Part shown: positions 1-5,568 of the stretch, piece after piece
Layout of the letters: every line of letters starts with the position of its first letter
Numbering within the stretch: the first letter of the stretch is position 1
Assembly: GCA_026396355.1 (NCBI GenBank)
Contig: JAPLWY010000035.1
Span: 1 to 5,568, forward strand
Source: Microcaldota archaeon
Lineage (GTDB): Archaea > Micrarchaeota > Micrarchaeia > Anstonellales > Anstonellaceae
Direction of reading: 5' to 3'
Length of the DNA stretch: 5,568 bases
Position numbers and translations under genes: made by a program
Notes under the pieces: generated by a model
Told to the model about the DNA's origin: nothing
The model's input: only the letters and a program-made list of their open reading frames with translations
The model's database searches: none

Positions 1-17
1 ATGGAAGTTTATACATG

Positions 18-29
18 CTTTTTAATATT
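18..29 (+). promoter_or_regulatory. Candidate TATA box for the tRNA transcript
   Basis: The stretch ctttttaatatt is the most TATA-like sequence upstream of the tRNA gene. Archaeal TATA boxes sit about 26 bases before the transcription start, which would put the start near position 51. A weaker alternative is gattaaac at 54-61 (start near 84). No AT-rich box lies where it would be needed for a start right at 129, so the tRNA is probably transcribed with a leader that includes the hairpin at 68-111. This is inference from spacing only. Confidence 0.25.
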
Positions 30-43
30 GGTACTTACGAAAT

Positions 44-128
44 AGCCGCAAGCGATTAAACAAAAGTGCGGCTGTTGAGACGAATGGGTTGCCTTTCGTC
101 TGCCAGCCGCATGACGCATAGTAAAGAT

Positions 129-136
<8 letters not shown>
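44..136 (+). repeat. Two imperfect copies of a tRNA end/start junction
   Basis: Positions 44-75 and 105-136 are both 32 nt. Each starts with agccgca and ends with tgcggctgt, with a diverged A-rich middle ending in aaag. agccgca is the 3' acceptor strand plus discriminator A of the tRNA-Gly at 129-254, and gcggctg is its 5' acceptor strand. Both copies therefore look like the junction between the end of one tRNA-Gly and the start of the next, each with the same 17-nt spacer (51-67 and 112-128). The second copy runs into the intact tRNA. The simplest reading is a decayed tandem array of tRNA-Gly genes; an RNA leader structure is the alternative. The repeat is also palindromic: agccgca 44-50 pairs with 67-73, and cagccgcat 104-112 pairs with 127-135. 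Confidence 0.6.
68..111 (+). other. 44-nt tRNA-like hairpin (possible truncated tRNA-Gly or leader element)
   Basis: The 5' strand gcggctg (68-74) and 3' strand cagccgc (104-110) plus A111 are identical to the acceptor stem and discriminator base of the tRNA downstream. Inside them agacgaa (78-84) pairs perfectly with ttcgtct (95-101) around a 10-nt loop. The result is an acceptor stem stacked on one arm, like a tRNA minihelix with no D or anticodon arm. The 3' part keeps the landmarks gagac, gggtt and cagccgca in the same order as tRNA positions 225-254. It cannot be a working tRNA. It may be a deletion remnant of a duplicated tRNA gene or a structured 5' leader. The pairing is seen directly; the origin is inference. 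Confidence 0.5.
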
Positions 137-257
<121 letters not shown>

Positions 258-258
258 G

Positions 259-264
259 CTTTTT
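259..264 (+). terminator. T-run terminator after tRNA-Gly
   Basis: A run of five T (260-264) begins six bases after the tRNA discriminator base, followed by attatt. Oligo-T on the non-template strand directly after a stable RNA gene is the usual archaeal termination signal. The opposing gene ends at 293, so the two transcripts converge here. Confidence 0.5.
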
Positions 265-292
265 ATTATTCGTTCTTTCGCCTGCGCGCGCC

Positions 293-2218
293 CTAATGCT
301 TCCGGTGGGAAAATGATTTGGCTGGCTTTTTCCTCTGCTGGGAGAGAGGCGGAGAATGGTGCGCCTGGCTTTTTGGAGCGACGCGCGGCGCAATGTGCGG
401 CGGCTGGACAGAATGGATGTTGTAGTATGACACCGCGCTGGTGTTCAGCGGGCTCATCTGGCTGTCAGGGGCATAATCCTTTTTCATCTGCGGGGAGACC
501 ACGCAGGTCTTGACCCCGTATCCGAGGTTTTCATAGCGACAGGCAAGCTCCCTGAGGATTGAGACGCCTGACGCGAAAACCTGCTCGTGCCAGCCTGTTC
601 CGTCCCCTTTCCTTATTGCGGAATTCATTGCGGACATTGGCGCTTTTCCGCCTCCGTTGTAGCCCATTGCAATTGCAAGCACGGTCTGCTCGGGGGTAAG
701 GTAAAGCAGGTTGGGACCCGCACTTACCTGTATGACTGCGCTTTTTCCGCCTGAAGAGAACTGCTTGACGAGCGCAACCGCCTTTTTGCCAGAGGTAAGC
801 CAGTGCTCGCGCCTCTTGCTGTCCTGAAGAAAGCCCTGGAGCTCGGCATCCTGCGGGTCAAAGCCCAATGGCTCAACCAGCCTGCGTATCCCCTCCACTG
901 TGCGCGCGCACTCGCCTTTCCCGTGGAAGTATTTGAGGCGGCAGTTGGACTGGAGGTAGGAAAGAACGTCGGCATGGTGGTAAAGCCCGAGTATTGAGGA
1001 ATACATGTAGTTGCAGAGGCGGTTTTGCCGGACAAGGTATTTTGCAGGCAGGTAGCCTGACTCCGAGGCGAATTTGGCAAATACCGACAATGGCTCGTTG
1101 CCGAGCTTTCCAAGGATGAGCCTTTCGGTCGAGGGCATGAACTGGAACGGGCCAGTGGCGCCGACCTTGCTTTTTGTGAGAAACTTCGAGATCTCGCGCT
1201 GGGTGGCTATATGGTAGAGTATCCGGCTCAATGAGCGCTCGAACCTGGGCATGTCAGACAGGCTTTCAGGGCCGATTGCCTCGACAATGCAGATAAGGAC
1301 GTTCATTTTCGGCGGGACGCGCGCAAGGAGCGCTTTTGTTTCGCCGTTCGAGGAGTATTTTTCAAGTGCAGCCCTTGCAAGCGAATCGGACTGCGCCATG
1401 TAATCCAGCGCTGCGCGCGCAATCGAGCCTGACATTGCGCAGTCGGAGTAAGGCGAGACCACCAAGTCGCGCGAGCCGCCGTGCACCTTTGCCGCAAGCA
1501 CGAATGCGTCGGATGGGTTGCGCCTGCCGTAAATCAGTATTTTCCCGTTGTTTTTCACCAGCTTCAGTTCAGCAAGCCCGTCTGCAGAAACCCAGTCAGC
1601 GCACTTCAATGTGCAGATTTGGGTTTTCTTGGAATTGAGAAAGCAGGAGATTTCGCCTTTTGCGTTTTTTGGGAGCCCGAATTTGCCAATTTCGCGCAGT
1701 ATTTCGTGCGCGCGGGCATTTGCTGACGCAATGAAAGATGAGACATGGATTTCGGAGAAGACTCCGCCAGGGTCAGACTGCTTGGAAGGGCGGGAGAGGA
1801 GATATTTTCCGCCTGCGCATATTTTCGACTCGCCTGGCTCGGGGCGCTGCGATTTTACTATTTGGGTGCCGGTAACCGCGTAGTTCCTGTCAGTCTGGCA
1901 GATCACCACTGCCTGCTCGCCATGGGAGATTTTGACTGGCATGAGGCAAAGCCTTGCTTTTTCCGCCTCCTTGACAAGTTTGAGTGCAGGCATGCCCTGC
2001 TTGTCAAAAACGCGCTCAAAGCTCCTGTTGGTCTGGGCAAGCAGCTTTTCAGTCGGGGACGGGTTCTTGGAAATGCCGGTGCGGGAGTAATATATGGGAC
2101 GGGTGGCAAGATGCCCTGCCATCAGCCCGAGCCCTAAAAAACCTACAGCCAGGGCTGTGTTGTAGATTGCCGCCTTGTTGACTGCTGTTTTGTTCTTTAT
2201 TGCTGAGGCAAACTCCAT
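293..2218 (-). CDS. Membrane-anchored lytic transglycosylase-like (SLT/lysozyme fold) protein
   Basis: A 641-residue protein with an N-terminal membrane segment at about 19-37, probably leaving the rest outside the cell. Residues 40-300 match nothing I recognise. Residues about 305-525 carry the signature of soluble lytic transglycosylases: SKVGATGPFQFMPST at 350-364 matches the S..GA.G..QFMP.T motif, and AIAMGYNGG at 515-523 matches the A..YN.G motif. The family's catalytic Glu lies about 12 residues before GA; E342 fits by spacing, with E313 or E318 as alternatives, so activity is unproven. There are 13 cysteines, nearly all outside the membrane segment. The tail after about 585 is rich in Pro, His, Ser and Lys. 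Such enzymes cut murein glycan strands, which archaea lack, so the target may be another cell's wall or a different polymer. The ATG sits 26 bases from a palindromic TATA box, which suggests a leaderless mRNA; no Shine-Dalgarno is visible. It stops with TAG. Confidence 0.72.
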   Translation of the reverse strand: MEFASAIKNKTAVNKAAIYNTALAVGFLGLGLMAGHLATRPIYYSRTGISKNPSPTEKLLAQTNRSFERVFDKQGMPALKLVKEAEKARLCLMPVKISHGEQAVVICQTDRNYAVTGTQIVKSQRPEPGESKICAGGKYLLSRPSKQSDPGGVFSEIHVSSFIASANARAHEILREIGKFGLPKNAKGEISCFLNSKKTQICTLKCADWVSADGLAELKLVKNNGKILIYGRRNPSDAFVLAAKVHGGSRDLVVSPYSDCAMSGSIARAALDYMAQSDSLARAALEKYSSNGETKALLARVPPKMNVLICIVEAIGPESLSDMPRFERSLSRILYHIATQREISKFLTKSKVGATGPFQFMPSTERLILGKLGNEPLSVFAKFASESGYLPAKYLVRQNRLCNYMYSSILGLYHHADVLSYLQSNCRLKYFHGKGECARTVEGIRRLVEPLGFDPQDAELQGFLQDSKRREHWLTSGKKAVALVKQFSSGGKSAVIQVSAGPNLLYLTPEQTVLAIAMGYNGGGKAPMSAMNSAIRKGDGTGWHEQVFASGVSILRELACRYENLGYGVKTCVVSPQMKKDYAPDSQMSPLNTSAVSYYNIHSVQPPHIAPRVAPKSQAHHSPPLSQQRKKPAKSFSHRKH

Positions 2219-2223
2219 GTTTT

Positions 2224-2235
2224 ACATATATATGT
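2224..2235 (+). promoter_or_regulatory. Palindromic TATA-like box, candidate promoter of the EF-Tu-like gene
   Basis: acatatatatgt is a perfect 12-bp palindrome centred at 2229.5. A start about 26 bases downstream falls near 2256, just before the ATG at 2261. It also lies only 6-17 bases from the opposing start codon at 2218, too close to serve as that gene's TATA box, so it may instead be an operator shared by both genes. Confidence 0.45.
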
Positions 2236-2239
2236 TATA

Positions 2240-2249
2240 GTTTATAAAC
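2240..2249 (-). promoter_or_regulatory. Palindromic TATA box of the transglycosylase-like gene
   Basis: gttTATAaac is a perfect 10-bp palindrome centred at 2244.5. The distance to the first base of the minus-strand ATG (2218) is 26.5 bases, the standard archaeal TATA-to-start spacing, so transcription should begin at or next to the A of the ATG. Toward the + strand its predicted start would fall after ATG 2261, so it suits the minus-strand gene better. Confidence 0.5.
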
Positions 2250-2260
2250 ATTTGTGTAAA

Positions 2261-2483
2261 ATGAGCATAAACAACAGTTTTATTGCCTTCTGCTGTAAAT
2301 CGACAAGTGATTCCATGAAACAAGAAAGGGTCGGAATCCGACTTTTGCATTTACAATTGCAAGGAGGGAGGAGAGGTTATTTGCCTGTACCATCCTTCAA
2401 AATACCCGGACAAGATACAGCCGCTGCTCTACTGCCTCTCGCTTGCTGACGCTGCCTACATCCGCCCGACCCAGATAGACAAA
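2261..2483 (+). pseudogene. N-terminal part of the EF-Tu-like gene, split between two frames
   Basis: ATG 2261 opens a frame reading MSINNSFIAFCCKSTSDSMKQE to 2326 and then loses sense. The frame of the downstream gene stays open back to the TGA at 2316-2318 and reads KKGSESDFCIYNCKEGGE (2322-2375), then CLYHPSKYPDKIQPLLYC, straight into the GTG at 2484. From memory, archaeal relatives begin with a short strand, then a LGKKGT.SD motif, then a segment ending in P.K.QPLLY, so both pieces look like one N-terminus joined by a +1 shift near 2318-2330. No ATG, GTG or TTG exists in the downstream frame between 2319 and 2483. The GGAGGGAGGAG at 2363-2373 encodes the EGGE stretch and is probably not a ribosome binding site. 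Cause: real frameshift, sequencing or assembly error, or recoding. Confidence 0.6.
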
Positions 2484-3191
2484 GTGACAGGGGAGATGAT
2501 TGTGGCATGCGCGGTTTTCGGCAAGAGGCTGATTGCGATTGTGGACAGGGTTTCCCGGGAAGAGATTGAACCCCTGATAAAAGCCGCAGGAGTTGCAGAG
2601 TACGAGTTTTTCGAGGGGGACGCGAACCAGCTGCGCCAGAAGCTCCTTACTATCCCATCAACAAGAAAGCAGGATGGGAAAACTGAGGTGGCGATTGACT
2701 CGTGCTTCCCTGTGAAGGGAGTGGGCACGGTCGCGCTTGGCATTGTGCAGCAGGGGAAATGCAGCGTGCACCAGAAATTGTTTTTCCTCCCTTCAGGGGT
2801 GGAAAGCGAAGTCAGGACAATACAGGTGCAGGACGAGAATGTTACCGAGGCAGATACTGGCTCACGAGTGGGACTCGGCCTGAAGGGAATCGAGCCTGAA
2901 AGCGTGGGAAAGGGGGATTTGGCGGTTGAGGAGAAGTTCGCAGCAACAAGCGCAGTCCATGCCAATGCCACGCTCACAAAGTTTTACAAGGGAAATCTTG
3001 AGGCAGTGCAGTTTTTCGTGTTCTCCTGCCTGAATTCGGTCGCGAGCAAGGCGAAGAAAACAGCTGATGGGAAATACGAGATAGCGCTTTCCGCGCCCAT
3101 GCCAATCCGCGCCGGGGAAAAAATAGTGCTGTTTGTGCCAGAGGCAATGCCGCGCGTGGTGGGAAGCGCAGTGGTGGAAAAAGTTGTGTGA
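2484..3191 (+). CDS. Degenerate translational GTPase-like protein with EF-Tu domain II (EF-Tu/IF-2/SelB family)
   Basis: This is the uninterrupted part of the gene, 235 codons from GTG 2484, but the true protein almost certainly starts upstream. Residues about 1-55 resemble the end of a GTPase-like domain, without the NKxD or other nucleotide-binding motifs. Residues about 72-150 are a clear domain II beta-barrel: FPVKGVGTVALGIVQQGKC (75-93), the RTIQVQDENV segment (111-120) and GSRVGLGLKGI (126-136), as in EF-Tu, EF1A and SelB. Residues 155-235 look like the following barrel. Archaea carry such EF-Tu-like proteins with a decayed G domain; their role is unknown to me, and binding to the ribosome or aminoacyl-tRNA is only a guess. 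No Shine-Dalgarno precedes the GTG. The gene stops with TGA, 10 bp from the convergent end of elp3. Confidence 0.8.
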   Translation: MTGEMIVACAVFGKRLIAIVDRVSREEIEPLIKAAGVAEYEFFEGDANQLRQKLLTIPSTRKQDGKTEVAIDSCFPVKGVGTVALGIVQQGKCSVHQKLFFLPSGVESEVRTIQVQDENVTEADTGSRVGLGLKGIEPESVGKGDLAVEEKFAATSAVHANATLTKFYKGNLEAVQFFVFSCLNSVASKAKKTADGKYEIALSAPMPIRAGEKIVLFVPEAMPRVVGSAVVEKVV

Positions 3192-3201
3192 GCTGCCGCG
3201 C

Positions 3202-4857
3202 CTAAATCCTCTTTGCCATGTACGCGCCAACAAGGGAATAGCCAAGCTTCCTGTAATAGCCGCGCGCGCCCGGGCCTGAAAGCACGAGAAGGGAATCCAT
3301 CCCGAATTCCTTTTTTGCCACCTGCTCTGCTTCTGAGAGGAGCTTTTTCCCAAGTCCGTGGTGCTGCGCTTTTGCTGAATCGCGCTCGCCAAGCGAGGCT
3401 TCTGAGCCGTAAACATGAAGCTCGCGCACGAGCGCTGTGCTTTCATTTATTTCCGGCCGGTGGCTGCGGCTCGGAATTCTCATGAAGCCTGCAAGGAGCT
3501 TCTTTTCATCATCCTCAAAAGAGAGGAATATTTCCTTGCCCCCTGAAGCGGAATAATCGATTCGCTGAAGAGTGGGCTTTATTTTCGCAGCTATCCCGCC
3601 AGCGCGGCTTGAGCTTCCGATTTCGCGGCAGCGTATGCATTTGCAGCGCTCGCCTTTTTCCGCAAGCTTCGCCTCCACTATCTGGCGCAGGTTTGAATTT
3701 TTCACACCTGCAGAAACTATCGGGGAGGGGATGTCGCGCTGTATTCTGCTCACGCGCACATAAGGGGGAATGAAACGGATTGCCTGCGCTATCACTTCAG
3801 CCGCCTCCTCAGTGGAATACGGCTTGAACTCGCCTTTTTCCCACATGTCATAAAGCGGGGTGCTGCGCATCACAAGCACCGGGTAAATTTTGAGCATGTC
3901 AGGCCTGAAGCGCGAGTCTGAGAACAGCTGCTTGAAATAGCCAATGTCTTGCTTAGGGGTGGAAAACAGCCCCGGCATCATGTGATAACCTATCTTGAAG
4001 CCGCAGTTGCGAAGAATGCGCGTGGAGCGCGCCACGTCAGCAACAGTGTGCCCGCGCTTCACCTTTTTGTAGACTGCGTCTGAGAGAGTTTGCACGCCCA
4101 GCTCCACCTGCGTGCCGCCCATTGAAAGCATTTCGTCCGCGTGAGGCGCAAGCCCAAAGTCTGGCCGTGTCTCGAATGTCACTCCGATTGCGCGGTGGGG
4201 CGCGCTTTCGTTTTTCGCAATCGCTTCCTGAAGGTTTTTCGATTTGGACTGGTTGAGCGCGCCATACGCATTTTTCATGAAGCCCTCGCGCACGCTTCTG
4301 GGCGAGCAAAGAAAAGTGCCGCCCATTATTATGAGGTGGCATTTGCTCGCCGGATGACCTTGCTTTTTGTATTGGGAGAGGCGCGAGAGCACCTGCTTTT
4401 CCGCGGAGTAGTTGCAGGAGATTGCGCGCATGGTGGTCGGCTCAAAGCCGGTGTAGGACTGCGGGGCATTCTCCCCGCGAGGGCAGTAGATGCATTTGCC
4501 TGGGCAGGGCGCGGGCGGGGGCATTATTGCAACTGGAGAAACACCTGAAAGAGTTCTGGTCGGGGATTTGAGAAGGAGCCCCCTTGCCTTTTTCGCGGTG
4601 AGCGGGATGAAGCGCAATATTTCGGAATTCTGGAGAAATGGGATGGCGTGCTTTATGGAAATTGATTTTTTCAATTCGGAAATGTTCTGGCTGGGGCGGG
4701 CGGCAAACCTGCGCGCAGCCTCCCTTGCCGCCTTCAGGCGCGAGGCTTCTTCCGGCTTTTCCTTTCTTGGGAAAAACTCAGGCAGCCTGCCGGATTTTTC
4801 GGCAAGGCAAGAAGCGATGGTCGCGCTGTGGGCGCGCGCTTTGCGCAAGGCAAGCAC
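3202..4857 (-). CDS. elp3: Elp3, tRNA uridine-34 carboxymethyl-group radical SAM/acetyltransferase
   Basis: Elp3 uses acetyl-CoA and a SAM-derived radical to build the carboxymethyl group on wobble U34 of tRNAs; archaea have Elp3 without the other Elongator subunits. The 551 residues are full length. The radical SAM cluster is CPGKCIYC (C118, C122, C125), followed by GFEPTTMRA (137-145), GGTF (179-182), FETRPD (228-233) and GVQT (254-257). A zinc-binding CKCIRC lies at 405-410 (C405, C407, C410). The C-terminal GNAT domain (about 435-551) has the acetyl-CoA loop QHHGLG (498-503) and YYRKLGY (534-540). In the radical SAM barrel MPGLFST (294-300) appears one residue shorter than the MPGLPGS form I recall. 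The start is GTG 4857, directly after the TAG of the upstream gene; no ATG occurs before residue 112 and no Shine-Dalgarno is visible, so translation may depend on termination upstream. It stops with TAG. Confidence 0.95.
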   Translation of the reverse strand: MLALRKARAHSATIASCLAEKSGRLPEFFPRKEKPEEASRLKAAREAARRFAARPSQNISELKKSISIKHAIPFLQNSEILRFIPLTAKKARGLLLKSPTRTLSGVSPVAIMPPPAPCPGKCIYCPRGENAPQSYTGFEPTTMRAISCNYSAEKQVLSRLSQYKKQGHPASKCHLIIMGGTFLCSPRSVREGFMKNAYGALNQSKSKNLQEAIAKNESAPHRAIGVTFETRPDFGLAPHADEMLSMGGTQVELGVQTLSDAVYKKVKRGHTVADVARSTRILRNCGFKIGYHMMPGLFSTPKQDIGYFKQLFSDSRFRPDMLKIYPVLVMRSTPLYDMWEKGEFKPYSTEEAAEVIAQAIRFIPPYVRVSRIQRDIPSPIVSAGVKNSNLRQIVEAKLAEKGERCKCIRCREIGSSSRAGGIAAKIKPTLQRIDYSASGGKEIFLSFEDDEKKLLAGFMRIPSRSHRPEINESTALVRELHVYGSEASLGERDSAKAQHHGLGKKLLSEAEQVAKKEFGMDSLLVLSGPGARGYYRKLGYSLVGAYMAKRI

Positions 4858-5568
4858 CTATTGGAAGAAGTTTGAGATAAGCCCTGCGAAGAAGTATGCG
4901 GGCGCTTCGGTGAGCGGGAAGAGGAGCACGCCTCTCGTGGTCGCGCGGAAGTCCGAGAGAAGGTCGGTGTTCACGCGAAGCGACACGGGCGCCTCTGAAT
5001 AAATGTTCTGGCTCGACGAGGAGCGGGCCCATATTTTCACGGCGTAATCCGCCTCCTCGTTGCCCACCACTTCATAATTGATCGTCTTGGAAGTGCCGGA
5101 CGGGATGTAGATGCTGCGCTTGAACTCCCAGTCGCGCACGCCCAATGACCCCACTTCGAAGACATCGTTTGCAATCCCCTTGTTGTTGACTGTTATTGTA
5201 TAGCGCGCAGGCTGCCCCGCGCCGACCGAGAGGGAGGAGGGGTCGACCTTGATGTCCATCACGTCTTTTGTCACCATCACTTTTGCAATGAATGAGACAT
5301 TTTCGCCCAAGCCCGATTCGCCAGCCTCATCCCAAAGGGTGAGCCCCACCTGGTATTCGCCGTCGGGCGCGTCTTTGGGTATTGTAATGTCGGTTTGGAG
5401 CGATTTTGCGTACAGCTTGGAAGGAGTAGAAGCCCAGCCATCAGGCAGGCTGCTTGCGAACATCCGGTCATACGCCCCGCCAATGCCGTATTTGCCCCCT
5501 GTCGACACCGCGCCGTCCACCACTACGAAAAAGGTCTGGCCTGGCCCGGCATTGCCGATTATGATTGA
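4858..5568 (-). CDS. Ig-like domain surface protein, 5' end outside the window
   Basis: The frame is open to the window edge, so only the last 236 residues are seen; GTG 5523 is merely the first internal start-like codon. Residues about 8-90 form one beta-rich module (GPGQTFFVVVD, then DITIPKDAPDGEYQVGLTL and an ENVSFIAKVMVT strand). Residues about 94-195 form a second, beginning with MDIKVDPSSLSVGAGQPARY and including TVNNKGIANDVFEV, the style of NEW3/CARDB-type Ig folds in archaeal envelope proteins. NVS is a possible N-glycosylation site. The end (214-235) is hydrophobic with a central Glu and prolines and could be a C-terminal anchor. The protein is most likely extracellular. It ends with TAG immediately before the elp3 start, so the two genes are probably cotranscribed. 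The exact family is uncertain. Confidence 0.75.
   Translation of the reverse strand, partial: SIIIGNAGPGQTFFVVVDGAVSTGGKYGIGGAYDRMFASSLPDGWASTPSKLYAKSLQTDITIPKDAPDGEYQVGLTLWDEAGESGLGENVSFIAKVMVTKDVMDIKVDPSSLSVGAGQPARYTITVNNKGIANDVFEVGSLGVRDWEFKRSIYIPSGTSKTINYEVVGNEEADYAVKIWARSSSSQNIYSEAPVSLRVNTDLLSDFRATTRGVLLFPLTEAPAYFFAGLISNFFQ

Noticed and set aside
803..2137. Plus-strand open frames and other minus-strand frames within the SLT-like gene
   Set aside because: Their translations are low in complexity and lack recognisable motifs, while the 641-residue frame has a membrane segment and SLT motifs.
2363..2373. GGAGGGAGGAG as a strong Shine-Dalgarno site
   Set aside because: No ATG, GTG or TTG follows at a usable distance in the gene's frame; the bases encode conserved-looking Glu-Gly-Gly-Glu within the EF-Tu-like N-terminus. 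The TTG at 2381 is in a different frame.
4037..4548. Long open frames overlapping elp3 on both strands
   Set aside because: They are shadows of the GC-rich elp3 coding sequence; elp3 carries every family motif in its own frame.
4858..4860. TAG as a pyrrolysine or sense codon joining the Ig-like protein and Elp3
   Set aside because: The SLT-like gene and elp3 also end in TAG, so TAG behaves as an ordinary stop here, and fusing an extracellular protein to a cytoplasmic enzyme makes little sense.

Overview
The window reads as a chromosomal piece of an archaeon. Three things point that way: a tRNA gene with a bulge-helix-bulge type intron at 37/38 and no encoded CCA; a full-length archaeal-type Elp3; and a GTPase-like protein carrying an EF-Tu domain II of a kind I know from archaea. 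The compact layout, the AT-rich TATA-like boxes in otherwise GC-rich DNA, the sparse Shine-Dalgarno sites and the surface-protein content suggest a DPANN lineage (Micrarchaeota or Diapherotrites type). That placement is inference, not something the sequence proves.

Layout: positions 1-128 hold no protein gene but contain repeated copies of the tRNA acceptor-stem strands and a 44-nt tRNA-like hairpin. tRNA-Gly(CCC) with a 53-nt intron lies at 129-254 (+). Convergent to it, 293-2218 (-) encodes a membrane-anchored protein with a lytic-transglycosylase (lysozyme-like) signature. A 42-bp AT-rich divergent promoter region (2219-2260) holds two perfect palindromic TATA-like boxes. From there a degenerate translational-GTPase-like gene runs on the + strand to 3191; its N-terminus appears to be split between two frames. 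Ten bases beyond it ends elp3 (3202-4857, -), and directly upstream of elp3, with no spacer and in the same frame, ends a surface protein with Ig-like domains that runs off the right edge (4858-5568, -).

Functionally, three genes belong to translation: the tRNA, the EF-Tu-like factor, and Elp3, which modifies wobble U34 in other tRNAs (tRNA-Gly(CCC) has C34 and is not a substrate). The other two concern the cell envelope: a predicted wall-cleaving enzyme in an organism type not expected to have murein, and an Ig-fold surface protein cotranscribed with elp3. The strongest leads are the apparent N-terminal frameshift in the EF-Tu-like gene, the tRNA acceptor duplications, and the archaeal SLT-like protein. 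I saw no CRISPR array, insertion sequence or obvious defence system.
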